Below, piece by piece: positions 11,269-22,680 of a stretch of DNA of 64,000 nucleotides (position 1 is the first letter of the stretch; each line of letters starts with the position of its first letter). The notes under the pieces are model-generated. The model was not told the DNA's origin. It did no database searches and worked only from the letters and a program-made list of their open reading frames with translations. The stretch comes from Pezicula radicicola (Eukaryota; Ascomycota; Leotiomycetes; Helotiales; Dermateaceae): positions 503,214 through 567,213 of the forward strand of contig PDUO01000028.1 in the NCBI GenBank assembly GCA_003008705.1, given 5' to 3'. The translations under genes and the position numbers were made by a program.

Positions 11269-12755
11269 TAACTCCGATTCACGACACAAGCACAATACGA
11301 TACGTTACCTCATGAAATCAATCTACGACATTTATGCCATCTACCTCGAGTCATTTAGCGCTTCTTCATCAACAGAGTCATACCTTAGCTAGCTTTTTTT
11401 TTTCTCTCTCACATTTTGAACTATTGTATCTCTTATTTCTATCTCGGTGCTCTGGGGTGGTTGGTTTCTCTTTTACTTTTCAATCACGGCTTGGCTTTCT
11501 CCAAAAAAGAAAAATCGGGATGACAAAAAGTTGGCAGAGCAAAAGCCCTGACACATGATACCCCCAAAAGCATCTGAGAGACAAAAACCGGGCGGCGGAC
11601 AAATTTTGATTTTCATATTCTCGTCCGCTGCTGCACATTTATTTTATCCAGTTTAGCGTTGAGACTTGCATCTTTTCTTCTAGTTCTCATGAGGCAACGG
11701 AAGAGTTTGGATGTTTGTTTCGAATATGATCCTTTGTATGAGGGTATGACCTGTATGATTTATGAAGCTTTTTTGGGCGAATTTTTTTTTATTTCCTGGG
11801 TTTGGATTTTTTCGACGAGGCAATGGAACTTGGGGTAAACTTCTTCCTGAGTTCTTCGGATCCAGCACTTTTGAGGCAAAGGGCGTCGGATTTTTTTCGG
11901 GCGCTTTTGCTCACAGCGGGCTTTTATTTGGGGCAGAATACAAGAGACTGCGAGAGAGAGAGAGATTTTGCTAGCAATGGCATGCTTGTGCGATTACTCG
12001 TCATTAAGTAATTACCAGTACTCGCATTTGTATGGCGTTGGGTTAGCATTTTTCGGCAATAGCATAGCATGATTGGCATTTTTGCCTTTTGGGAATTTCG
12101 GGTTTCTATTTCCTTTTTATTTTTTAGGGGAGGATGGGAAGGGGATGGATGTGTTCAATTGACACATCTCTATTGAGCTTCACTTCTTAGGTGGCCGTTT
12201 CGGGCATTTCATTCGGGGAGTTTGACCCTCTCGGGCCTTTTTTCGGGGTTTGAATCGTTGGATGGATTGGACTGTCTCTTCTTGCCTTTGCGGGCGGCTA
12301 GATGTCTATCTTACTTCGTATGATGAGGATTTTAATTTCTTGGAACCATGATGCCTTCACGGGCTAGTGTAGGGAAGGGTTGCGTTTGGGTTGAGATTGA
12401 CGATGATGACGTAGGCAAAGGGACAGGGTGGGAGTTTGGGATGGTTGATGATTGAGGTTTGAATGAATGAGTTAGGTTAGGATGGGAGGAGTGGGATGGA
12501 TTGGATTGGGATGGCATGGAATGAGGAATGAGGAATGAAGTAACGATGAAGGAATGTCTTTAACGACATGAGTGATGTGAATTCAAGTAGGGACTATCAT
12601 GATGGACTAGTTAGTTTGGTTAGTACTAGCTTAACTCCTATCTGGGAACTGGAGAATAGGAGAATGAAATAAAGAGAAAATATTGATGGCTGGCTACTGT
12701 TATCTTATGTCTTTTCGTGTCTGAGTCTACTTAAGTGATGTTGGATCCAAAGAAT

Positions 12756-12776
12756 AGTCAGTCAGTCAGTCAGTCA
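12756..12776. repeat. AGTC tetranucleotide run
   Basis: Five tandem copies of agtc in the intergenic region. Confidence 0.85.
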
Positions 12777-13295
12777 TATGACCGCTCTCTAAGGTCGCTG
12801 AGGTGGCATAGGCTATTTCGAGCTCCTTCTTCTCTTCTCATCTCTTTTCTTTCCTTCACAGAATACTTCGTACAACATTCCATAAACACCTTTACCATCA
12901 GATCTTGCTTGCTACCCAGATAAGTATTACTATTACTATTATGTTTTGTTTTGTTTAATAAGTGGCTGATTAATAAGTTAGGTTGAGGTTAGCGTATTAG
13001 TGAGCACAGAAAAGACTATTTTTAGAGTTTCCATGGGTGTGTTGATTTGGAGGTGTTGATTGGGAGTGTTCGGTTCATGAACGAATTTAATGTGTGTGGT
13101 CTTAGCTTCGTAGGTATGGTGGTACAGTATGATAGGGGTGGTTTTCTTTGTTAGGTAATTAACGAGGTTGAGTAATCTATGTCATAGATACTGGTGGATT
13201 CGAGGGTTTTAGGAGAAAGAAAAGATGGAAGTTGATATTTTTCTCTTTCTTTCTTTCTTTCTCTCAGATCTACCTCTTAGGTAACTAAAGTAAGT

Positions 13296-13495
13296 TACGG
13301 AGATTCCGGTTAAAAGTCGTGGTGATTAAGTACTATAGTTGCCCTGCCAGCTGCCCCTAGTAGAGTTTCGCTCGTAAAGGCCATATAATATCCTGCCTTT
13401 AGCGTCTTAGCGCCATAAATCCCCTGTCACGAGAGTGGCTATTCGCCCATCAGTTGACGCTATAGCTACAGGCTACGAAGCCTGGAATCTCCGTA
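13296..13495. repeat. 200-bp element with 12-bp terminal inverted repeats
   Basis: TACGGAGATTCC at 13296-13307 is repeated in inverted form as GGAATCTCCGTA at 13484-13495. The interior is non-coding. The size and ends resemble a non-autonomous MITE, but I cannot define a target-site duplication. Confidence 0.35.
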
Positions 13496-13890
13496 GTTCA
13501 GCGTATTTATATAAGTGATGAGTAGCTTCCATTCTAATTAGGTGACCTACCTCTATTTCATAGCAGAAATGAAATTGAAATCTGTGAATGATTGACTGAT
13601 AACCTTCAAATTTAACGGTATCTATTCGCTTTCTACAGAATAGGTACACGCTTCATACATATACAAATTATGCCTATGCCCATAAAACTCCAACAATTCA
13701 TCCCTAAAGCAAACAAGCAAGCAAGGAGATAGATGCGATGCCCCTTTCTTTAAGTACTTCGTAACCATGTCCATTGTCTTTATTTATCATCTCATTCAGT
13801 TCATACCTTATCATGCTCATGTCCATGCAATTTCCTCATTTGCTCCTCATTTCTCCTTGTTTCTGCTTCCACTTAAGTGACTTAATTTAA

Positions 13891-15198
13891 TCATTCATCA
13901 TCACTTCCTGTACCACCTCGTCTGTAGCCACCCCTTCTCGCGTTTCGTCTATCCTCAGCGTAGTCAGTCACAGCTGAACTGCTGAGTCCTGGGATAACGT
14001 GGTGGTACGACTTGGTACCCGTTTGGTCAATGTCACTGACTAGAGTGCTGACCTCACTACCGCCTACGGAAGATTCGGCGTAGTTTCCTGGTACTAGTGC
14101 TGCTTTTTCTTGTCTTCGCTTCTCTCTTCTTGCTTCCCGTCTGGCTTTTCGCTCCTCGGCTTCATCGGCAACGGTACTGGTATCTGGCTCATGCTCATCG
14201 CCAGTCTGGAAAGAGAAGTCTCGGCGTTGTGCTGCACGTCCAATCTCTTGGAGTTTCTTCGCTTCGGCCTTGATTCTGTCTTCATCGTGGTGCTTCGTGT
14301 GTTCGATCTTATTGTTGCTGCTTGAGCCACGGGACCAGAAAGAAGCGGTTGAACGTTCACTCATGGATGGCATGACCTTTCTGATGCCTCCTCCTGAACC
14401 ACCAGTGTAGCTGTCCTTGCGTTCCTTCTTCACTTTGGTTGGTGTGTTGGTGGGTGTTTTCTCGCGGTTGGATAGTAGATCAGTCAAGGCATCCTGCGTA
14501 CTTCCGTCCCAGCTGCTTCCATCAGGTAGCTTGTTGATACCACCGACTCTTGCAGGTTTCTCATGGCGGTAGGCACGAACAGCATCCGGAATACCGATAT
14601 CCATCTCCTCGTCTTCCTCACCACCACCTCGAAGACCACCTCGTCTGCTTCTGCTTTTCTTGCTCTCCTTCTGTGTCTTCCATTTCATCTCGCTGATATC
14701 ACTACCCCCAGTCACACTGGTTCCTCCTGCTGAGGTTTCATAATCCGTGTATCTTGACTTTCCACCCTTATGTTTACGCCTCCATCGCTTTTCGCCGTGT
14801 ACAATACTTCCACCGCCCAAGTCCGTACTCTCGGTAGCACCACTCAGCGTAGTTCCATTGGGACCCTTGCGTCTGAGTACTGTCGACTTATAGTCATCCC
14901 AGTCGTTCTCTTGGAAGTAGAAGCCTCCATTCTTAGCGATGAAAAAGAACCAGATGCCGGTGAGTACGAAACCTGCGCCGATGAGGCCGAGGACTATGAA
15001 GACGAATTTGTTAGGGATGTGGGAGGGTGGAACGACTCCTTTGGATGGATCGACTGTTGAGCGTGGGACAATGGTGTTTGTGCGGGAGATGAGCTTGTTG
15101 GAGAAGTCGCGGGCGGAGAGGTTGGAGGCGCCATCTAGAGTTCGCTTGACGAGGTTTGTGAGGGAGGAGAATGGCGAGGTATCTAGTAGTGGTGCCAT
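13891..15198 (-). CDS. Single-pass membrane protein with basic cytosolic tail, function unknown
   Basis: A single exon encoding 435 aa. After a Ser/Thr-rich N-terminus there is one strong membrane segment at residues about 65-87 (FVFIVLGLIGAGFVLTGIWF). It is followed directly by KNGGFYFQENDWDDYKS and VLRRKGPNGTTLSGATES, a juxtamembrane block that looks highly constrained. The rest is long, low-complexity and basic: Lys/Arg/Gly-rich at 140-200, and an Arg/Glu/Lys coiled-coil-like stretch RKARREARREKRRQEK near 365. No enzyme motif is visible. I recall similar fungal membrane proteins being loosely annotated as endosomal, but I cannot confirm this and assign no function. It is convergent with the 602-aa gene and divergent from the gene at 16497. 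Confidence 0.85.
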   Translation of the reverse strand: MAPLLDTSPFSSLTNLVKRTLDGASNLSARDFSNKLISRTNTIVPRSTVDPSKGVVPPSHIPNKFVFIVLGLIGAGFVLTGIWFFFIAKNGGFYFQENDWDDYKSTVLRRKGPNGTTLSGATESTDLGGGSIVHGEKRWRRKHKGGKSRYTDYETSAGGTSVTGGSDISEMKWKTQKESKKSRSRRGGLRGGGEEDEEMDIGIPDAVRAYRHEKPARVGGINKLPDGSSWDGSTQDALTDLLSNREKTPTNTPTKVKKERKDSYTGGSGGGIRKVMPSMSERSTASFWSRGSSSNNKIEHTKHHDEDRIKAEAKKLQEIGRAAQRRDFSFQTGDEHEPDTSTVADEAEERKARREARREKRRQEKAALVPGNYAESSVGGSEVSTLVSDIDQTGTKSYHHVIPGLSSSAVTDYAEDRRNARRGGYRRGGTGSDDE

Positions 15199-16496
15199 GA
15201 TTGGGTTTGGGATGAGGAATGGAACCTCAATTCTTGACCAGCCAAACCAGCAGTTTGTGACGTCTTGTGTGTTCTGCTCTGGAATGTGTACTAGAGAGCG
15301 GTGGGTTGTTATCTCAGAAATGGAAGATAACGGTGCTCCAAGCCCCCGCAGTATTTGGGGGGGAAGGGGATCTTGGATTATCGTGATATTTTTTGAATTG
15401 GCGCTAGAAAAGTAGAAAATAGGATGAGAAGGTGAAGGTAAAGGTGAAGAGACGTAAAAGTCTCCCCTCGAGAAGTTGGAAGTGCTTTCTTCAAAGGTGG
15501 CTGGGAGGTTGCGAAAAGGCGAGGCTGGAAATCAACAAAGCTAAATTGGCTCGGCAACGCGACGAGCCTTGCCTTGTCCTTGAGTGCTGTGTGCTGTGTG
15601 CCGTGTGTGCTGGCGGCTTTCGCGCGTCATCCCAGGCTAGGTAGGGTAGGGTAGGTAGGCTAGGTCGCGAACCGACACATCCCAGGTCCCTGGCAACCAT
15701 CCCCATCCATCCATCATCTTCCCGTACCTCACATCAAATCGCATCTTACTGCCTACACCAAGCAAATCCATCTCGCATCAGGACACTTCCATCCTTCCAC
15801 ACATCCATCCCAATTCATCACCAACACCACCAACTCCCACTCAGAGGACACATCTTGCAGGCATCTGCATTTATTTCGGGTCTCGGATCATGGCATCCAT
15901 CAGCCTACCATTTCTTCTTCCAGTCAAGTCAGGCACCCCGGACCAGTCACACCTCCAGCCGTCAACTGTGAGTGTGGTTGAGCCTCGAGTCACCAGACAG
16001 CACCATTCCAGGCTCTCATTCGAGCTACGAAAGGCAAAAACCCTTCACAAGTCACCATCCTCTCCACAGCCTCCTCACGCTTACGCCTTTTCTTTCCTTG
16101 ATTATTGTTATATTACTCCTCGATGTCTTTCCTGCGCCTTTATGCCACCCTCAGTAGTCCTGACAAAGTCCTATGCTGATGTTAGCTGTCTCACGTATGA
16201 TGATTCATACACCAAACAGATGCGCACTCTTTACGAGGCACACTCGAAAAAATGACCGTAGCCTACACAAGGCACCCGGAATGACACCCTTATAAAGTGA
16301 CCACCCTTTCTCACTGGTTTATTCCCTGATCTTTGCTATAAACATATTGCTCTCCACTGGTCACCCTACAAGTTCACAAGTACCTAGGAATATAGATCAT
16401 TCATCCCAGAATTTATCACAAATACATAGACCGGCCGTGAGCCGGATCTGTACAGTTCCACTTTCAAAGAAGGCGGCAGATACTTCAAACGCTACG
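15199..16496. other. Divergent promoter region between the membrane protein and the acidic protein genes
   Basis: 1.3 kb between two divergent starts. The plus strand is C/A/T-rich with many CATCCATC words. An open stretch at 15890-16255 begins with MASISLPFLLP but has no codon support, and I treat it as leader sequence. Confidence 0.45.
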
Positions 16497-17228
16497 ATGC
16501 CTTTCAACGAGTTGCAGAGACGCGACTCTTGGCCGCCGACGGTTGTACGGGTGCGTGATAATGACGATGACTTCCCGGACTCCATCGCAGATACTATCGA
16601 CGAGAATCCATTTGCATACTTCCTCTCGTCTCCAGAAGACTTTGACGATGGGATCGAAGACCTTTCAGCAGGCATAGAGAGTCTAGACGCGCCAAAGCCT
16701 CCAGTTCGGACTATCTCTCCATCATCTCTACAGCGGGTCCCGGCTCACTCTAGCGACGAGGATGATGATGATGATGATGATGTTGACGAAGAAGACGGTG
16801 TTGTGTTTGGAGTTGCCATGCCTCTGAGCCTGCGGGATTTCACAAGAGCGCATCGCAAGAAGAGGAAGGAGGAGGAACAGCACAAGAGCTCACGAGAGCA
16901 TCGGGCAAGGCCAAGACATACACCACAACCGGTAAGCTCTCCTCGACGAGGTCGAGCAACTATACGCCTCACACCACCGAGAGGGGCCGGGAGAGGAAGA
17001 GGCTACACTCGGAGTCTGTCAGCGAGGCGCCCGCGGTCATGGAGAGAGCCAAGTCCAGATATTACGTCCATCGAAGAGGTCTCTGAGAGTGGAAGTGACA
17101 AAGGAGATGACAAGGCAAAGGAGGGCGATGGGAGCAAGAATGAAACAAAGGTGTCGCCGAATGCAGAGGCAGAAGCGCAGGACATTCCATTGCCCAAGCC
17201 AACGAAGCACGTCCATTGGGCCTTTTGA
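16497..17228 (+). CDS. Small acidic/basic fungal protein (243 aa), function unknown
   Basis: The start chosen is the first in-frame ATG (MPFNELQRRDSWPPTV). The frame stays open upstream to about 16347 but without an ATG. The protein has DSIADTIDENPFAYFLSSPE near its start, then an Asp/Glu run encoded by a GAT repeat (SSDEDDDDDDDVDEEDG). A block VVFGVAMPLSLRDFTRAHRKKRKEEE follows, then Arg/Pro/Ser-rich sequence, and it ends in PTKHVHWAF. The alternating acidic and basic blocks suggest a nuclear, disordered protein. I recognise no domain. It is a single exon with a normal stop. Confidence 0.75.
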   Translation: MPFNELQRRDSWPPTVVRVRDNDDDFPDSIADTIDENPFAYFLSSPEDFDDGIEDLSAGIESLDAPKPPVRTISPSSLQRVPAHSSDEDDDDDDDVDEEDGVVFGVAMPLSLRDFTRAHRKKRKEEEQHKSSREHRARPRHTPQPVSSPRRGRATIRLTPPRGAGRGRGYTRSLSARRPRSWREPSPDITSIEEVSESGSDKGDDKAKEGDGSKNETKVSPNAEAEAQDIPLPKPTKHVHWAF

Positions 17229-17874
17229 TATGGGACAGATGGGGAGCATTGCGTCGGAGTTTGGGGGTTGCATTTTTTTTAACAGATACACGGGCTAGTT
17301 TGGCTGGATTGCTTTGGCTGGATAAGTGTGAACTGATTTGATGGCGGGAACGGCTACTTTTAGTCGGTGGACAGTACATGATTGCAGAAACTAACTGAGC
17401 GTTATCTTGGCAATTGAACTTAGTCTCGATTTAGCTGGCTAGTTCTATTCTTAGGACGTCTCCCTGTAATACAGTAATTTTTTTTATAAATATGAATTTG
17501 ACTCTATTTCCTCAAATAGTCGTGTAATATCAAAATACGGGCAAGCCGAAGAAGATCATCAAGGGAGGTGAAACATAATTTAGCACCACGTGACCTTCAT
17601 TGAATGACTTCCAGGTTAAAGGGGGCCGTCTAGCCACGCCTTCTTCCTCTGATCAATCAACAACAACCAACTAACCATAGTCTCATTCTCATTTAATACC
17701 TTCGTACATCCTACATGTGATTCAACCAACACAGAGCTTCAAATCAGAAACCTTCCCTATACAAAATCACATTAAAGGCATCGTCCAGCATCACGCACTC
17801 ACAACCCCTCACTACATGTAACCTTGTATCACAAACACAGAATCTCAACAGCACACATATCTCACAAGCCCACC
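17229..17874. other. Intergenic, promoter side of the EEP gene
   Basis: The 3' flank of the acidic-protein gene (T-rich) followed by A/C-rich leader sequence up to the EEP start. No gene seen. Confidence 0.5.
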
Positions 17875-19118
17875 ATGACTCGAGACCGGAATTTCACAAC
17901 ACAGCGACGCTCAGCAAATATCCAAATCACACTCCAGATATCAAATTCAGACATGGAATATCTTAGCCAGAGCAGCAGCAACACAAAAGCAGCATTAGCA
18001 TTAGCATCAACAGCAACAGCAACAGCAACAACATCTCATCAGAATCAAAAACTAGAAAAAGAAAAAGAAAAAGAATTATATCTTCGTATAATAACCCACA
18101 ACATCCGCTACGCAACCCCCTCTCCCTTCAAAGGCGAAGAACCCTGGTCAACCCGACGTCCCCATCTCTGTTCAGAACTCCTATACCACAGTAGAAACCC
18201 CTCCTCAACATTCATCTGTCTCCAAGAAGTCTTACATTCCCAATTACTTGACATCCATTCCTCCCTTCTCTCTTCAGGTAACGAAAACTGGAAATATGTA
18301 GGCGTAGGAAGAGATGATGGGAAACAAGCAGGGGAATATTCTCCCATCTTTTATAGGGGGGATATCTGGGGTTGTTTGGAGTGGAAGACTGTTTGGTTGA
18401 GTGAGACTCCGTGGGTTCCTGGACGGGGTTGGGATGCTGCTTCTACCCGCATTTTAACCGTGGGTGCTTTTAAACATAGGGAGACGGAACAGACGGTCTT
18501 GGTCATGAGTACGCATCTTGATGATCAGGGGGCTGTTGCTCGTAGGGAGAGTGTTAGGGTTATTCTTGGGGTGGTTGAGAGGTGGAGGATTAGTTGGAGA
18601 CCTGATGCTGTGTTTTTGGGGGGTGACTTTAATAGTCAGCCGAATGATGGGGCGTATTTGGCTATGACTGCTGAGGGGAGTGGTATGGTTGATTTATGGG
18701 GGGCGATTGATGGCGAGAGTGGGGAGAAGAAGTATGGGAATGAGAATACTTTTACCGGGTTTAATATGGAGGGTTTGAAGAGGATTGATTTTGTTTTTGG
18801 GGGCGCGGGGGGTGGAATAGATGAGAGGGTCAGGGTTGAGGGGACTGCGGTTTTGCCTAATGTTTTTGATGATGGGGTGTTCTTGTCGGATCAGTACGTA
18901 TAGGGGGAGCACTTTCATTCCTATCCGGGAGTATTTTAAGAGGAGTTCCTCTTGAGACATCCCCTTTTATAACGTTTTCTCCCGAGACATATCTCGGGAG
19001 CAACAACTCCAAATCTCCTACAGAAGAAGTAATTGCTAACTCTCCATTTACGAACAGTAGGGCTGTTGTCGTTGATGCGGTAGTTGGTGAGAGGTTTGTT
19101 AGCGGTGTGGATGTGTAA
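17875..19118 (+). CDS. Endonuclease/exonuclease/phosphatase (EEP) family protein
   Basis: Two exons, 17875-18893 and 19058-19118, 359 aa. The start is the first ATG in frame, in the context CCACCATGA. The first 75 residues are low complexity (Ser, Ala/Thr repeat, Lys/Glu run). The EEP fold follows in the usual order: THNIRY (Asn), FICLQEV (catalytic Glu), VGVGRDDGKQAGEYSPIFY, MSTHLDDQG, FLGGDFNSQPND (Asp and Asn), FTGF, RIDFVF. The unspliced frame would stop at YV just after LSDQ. Removing the 164-nt intron (CA/GTACGT ... AACAG/T) gives LSDHRAVV, restoring the essential C-terminal His. EEP enzymes hydrolyse phosphodiesters or phosphomonoesters of nucleic acids, nucleotides or lipids, and the substrate here cannot be told. 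No signal peptide is evident. Codon usage is C-rich in the 5' half and G/T-rich in the 3' half. Confidence 0.9.
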
Positions 19119-19148
19119 GGTTGTAGGAGACGATAGATACTCTGTGGT

Positions 19149-19178
19149 TAATAGTTTGTAATAGTTTGTAATAGTTTG
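19149..19178 (+). repeat. Three 10-bp tandem repeats in the EEP 3' flank
   Basis: taatagtttg repeated three times, followed by taataaag. It lies about 30 nt after the stop and probably sits in the 3' untranslated region. Confidence 0.85.
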
Positions 19179-19267
19179 TAATAAAGAGAAGGCCCAAAAA
19201 AAAATTTAAGAGGGAAGGGAATAGGAGTTCAAAAATTCGATTATTCCAGGTTCCTTGCATTTCCCTT

Positions 19268-21869
19268 TCAAAACTCCTCGGCCCAATTACTAGTCAACGT
19301 AGCCCAAAGACCATCTAAAAACGATACATTTCCATTCCCTCCATTTCCTCCATCTCCATCTCCGACTCCGACTCCTGAATCACCATCCGTTCTACAATCC
19401 CCAAATCCTCCTTCCCCATTCCCATTCCCGTTCCCATCATCCCAAGCCATAACCCCTCCCCTATTCCCATTCGCATTTCCCTCGTCCCAAGCCATACCCC
19501 CTCCCCCAGGAAAACCACCTCGTCCCGACCCACCCGTCCCGCCGCTACCACCACCACCCCCATCACCACCCCTCTCAAACCGTTCAAACCATCCCTCCAA
19601 CTCCGGATCCCTCATAGGACAATGACCCCTAGCAGCCCCTACGGCAATCCCATTCTCGACGAAGAAAAAAGGAACATTGGATTGGATGTGGGATACTCTT
19701 TTTTCGTAGGATGTTTTTACTGAGTTTAGGATTAGGGTGAAGATTTGCATTACTGTTGGTTGGAAAGGGAAGGGTGGGTTAGTTTTTGTATTTTGGCTTT
19801 TTTTGGTTTTGGGGGATGGGGATTGGGGATTAACTAACCATCGGGACATCCTTTCCCCTTCCCATTTTCTCCTTCTCCTTCTCTCATATTAACATTAGCA
19901 TTAGCAGTAACAGAAAGACACCCCATCCGATAACACAAACAATCCAAATAAACACTCAAAGGACAATTCTGTCTCGTGATCTCAGCATCCCAATTCCCAT
20001 TCGCGGCCATCAAAAACGTAAGACGTGATAGGACTAATATTGCTTGGATCATGTGACCCCAGAGTATGGAGGTGAAGGAATGGTAGAGTGGTGGTGGGAT
20101 TGAGAGGAGTTGTGTGAAGTAGGATTTTGTTGCTGCTAGACATTTTTGGGGGTGTGAGGGTGAGCTGCTGTTGGGTGGTGGGTGGGTTAGGAGATGTGCG
20201 TGGGCGTAGGGTCGTCGGAGAGATCCTAGTTCGTGGCTGTAGATGCTGAGGGTGAGGAAATAGATTGTTAGGGATATGAATGCTGGTTTTCCAATTAGTC
20301 AGTCAGTATACACCTCTATCTCTCCTTCCTAACACAAAAAAATCCCCGATCTAAAAGATTGCACATGGCAAAAAGAAGGAGAAGAAAACGGAGGATGGAT
20401 AGATAACAAAACATACGTAAATTCAAAATATGAGCTGGAGTACTAGCTCTAAAATTCTGCAATTCATTCAGAAAGATTTGAACATTCATATCGAAATTGT
20501 ATGTCATTACTTCTGGGTCGAAAACTGGTGGTTTGGTTGCTGAGTTTGACTGGCTGATTCTTTCGTGTATGTGTTGTAGTTTGAAGAGTGCTACTAGGGC
20601 GAGGTCGCTGGGGATTTCATCGATGGAGAGGGAGTGGAGGTGCGTTGTCATTAGGGGGGTGTGATGGAAGTTGTTGGGTTTGTGGAAACCCTGGGAGAGG
20701 CTGTGGGGGAGGTGGGTGTTAGTTTATTTTCTGGAGTTTTTTTGTTTGGTTTTTTGTATATATTTTTTGGGTTTTGATCTGAGGGGCTTTTTTTTGGAGG
20801 GGAGAGGAGACAGGGAACGAACGCTGAGGATAGATACCAGCAGCCTAGATATGCTCTTTTAGCTGCTTTGGTAAAGGAATATCCATCCACTAGTCCTGTG
20901 GTTGGTATATCACTTATAGAACTGTCCTGACTAGGAAACTCTCTATCGAGGCCGAGGTCTGATGAGAGGCTTGTGGCTAAATTCATGTAGGTGAATACTT
21001 GATTATTTTTCGGTTTGGTGTGAAAGGGATACCTAATCATGTACATATTAGTTGATCTGAATAGGAAGTTTGAGGGTTTATTATCTTACCAGGCAGCGTA
21101 TACTAATAGTCCTTGTAGATAATCCAGACTCTTCCTGCCTTCCACTATCAACTTCATACTTAGAACACGTCGGAATTCATGATCGAGCTGATGGTGTAAC
21201 TGAGGATCTGGAATTGCGGCAATGGTGAGTAGGGTCAAGAGTAAGAATGGTGATGTCCGAGCTAATGATTGAACAGTAGCATCAGCTGGTATAATAACGA
21301 AGGGAAAGAAATTCGCTCGGTTTCTGAACAACGAAAGTAATTGTGAAGCTTCTGCGAGGGAGATTCTTCGCGGCTGTAACATAACTGGCTGATTTGTGAG
21401 TGGAGGTGTTTGGAAATGAGAAGCTGAACTTGAAGTTGACGAGGTCTGAAAATATTCCGGGTTTTCGAAATCTTCGGGATCACCTACTCCACCTAGAGCG
21501 TGGTGGTGATGTGATTTCAAAATCGATACATCATGATGTGTCTCTGGACCAGCAATTGATGGTAGGTTGATACCGAAATTTGGAGATCCGTTACCCTGTG
21601 ATCGGGGTTTACTAGTTTCCTCTGCGGGCTGCAATCGTGCTCCAGCCCGAACACGCCGTGGTCTTGCTTTTGTCCGGACGACACATTGGGATCCGTTTTG
21701 TTCACATCTTGTCTTGGCTCAGCTTTTATTCAGTAGATACGAATCAAATATTGACCGACCTCTGGCAGATATTTTGCTCTTCCTTGAATATACAACGACT
21801 CTTACTGGCTCTGCAAGCCTCACAGGCTCGAGCGTTCCTGTGCTTCACTTCTCCAGGCGTATCGGTCAT
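19268..21869 (-). CDS. Zn2Cys6 transcription factor (fungal-specific)
   Basis: Six exons on the minus strand: 21760-21869, 21090-21707, 20823-21032, 20417-20700, 19839-20282 and 19268-19752, 716 aa, all joined in frame by GT-AG introns of 52-134 nt. Residues 16-45 form the binuclear zinc cluster RACEACRASKSRC...CQRCEQNGSQC (CX2CX6CX8CX2CX6C), split by the first intron, and a basic linker TKARPRRVR follows. The middle-homology region (about 115-450) has the typical features of the fungal_trans domain: FFPFVIIP, LLLTLLTIAA, VEGRKSLDYLQGLLVYAAW, AKRAYLGCWYLSSAL and PNNFHHTPLM. The last exon is Gly/Asn-rich, with MAWDEGNANGN and MAWDDGNGNGN repeats, and ends in GLWATLTSNWAEEF. Such proteins bind CGG-type sites and regulate local or metabolic genes, and the target is unknown. 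The first donor (GTCGGT) is weak, but it is needed to complete the cluster. Confidence 0.9.
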
Positions 21870-22680
21870 CGTGAATGACGAACGCGGGGAAGCCTGTAGT
21901 GTATGTAGGTAAGTGGATTCTGAGATACGCAAATGAAGAAGGTAGGATATCTGGATATGCAAAGATGGGCCGACCGGATTTACGAAGAATGGAGGAGAGT
22001 TATGAGTGATGAGATTTTTGGATATGGGTCTTTTCGGATATATATTTGGGAGTGTGAGGTTGATCTATATCCGCTGTACATCCGGTGGCGGCTGTGGTCC
22101 GCAACGACTGCCGGAGTTAGCCTCGCTTTTGTGGTTTGCAGAATACCTATTGACATACATACCCTATTGTAATGCAAAACGTTCATTCTATTGGTAAGTG
22201 GAGACAATCTCTAAAGGAGGATAACTTTGACTACATCAAAACATATCTGTGCTCTAGAAATGACCTCGAGTTAAAAGAAAACTTCTGAAGTATCTTCATC
22301 TTCCAAGCCCACCCCTTTTTCGTCGCTCGCTTAGCTTAGGGTGTCAGCTTGTGTTACTGTTATTATGTTACCTTGCATGAATGAAACAAGCTGAAAAATT
22401 TCCTCAGTGAGTGGTCTCATAAGCAAGTGGCTTGAATCAATTCAAGTTAAACATGCCACAGCAAAAGAATGCCTAAAAAAGGGCCAGGGAGTCTTAGCTG
22501 CGTCCACTAGCGTCCGCTGAGAACAACGACAACTTCAGTTGACGTCATACTTCACTTATCGACTCCGAGAATAAAGGACTTCTAGCAAACTCTCCAAGTG
22601 GACTCAAAGTCAAGTCAGTTACCCAAGTCAATTAAGCAATGTATCAAGTATCCGCTTCCTTAACTTTGGTTCCTTCCCAC
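21870..22680. other. Promoter of the Zn2Cys6 gene and 3' flank of the TPR-SET gene
   Basis: 810 bp without a gene. It carries a degenerate copy of the 18-bp minisatellite at about 22600-22660 (cagttacccaagtcaa). Confidence 0.5.

Larger units (their letters stand above)
11269..13890. other. Intergenic, T-rich, with small repeats
   Basis: Between two convergent genes. It contains T/G-rich sequence (11.4-12.5 kb), a tetranucleotide run, a CTTT microsatellite near 13245-13263, and the 200-bp inverted-repeat element listed separately. No coding region is supported. Confidence 0.5.

Noticed and set aside
15890..16255. 121-codon frame starting MASISLPFLLPV
   Set aside because: Lies in a C/T-rich promoter or leader; no codon bias, no family.
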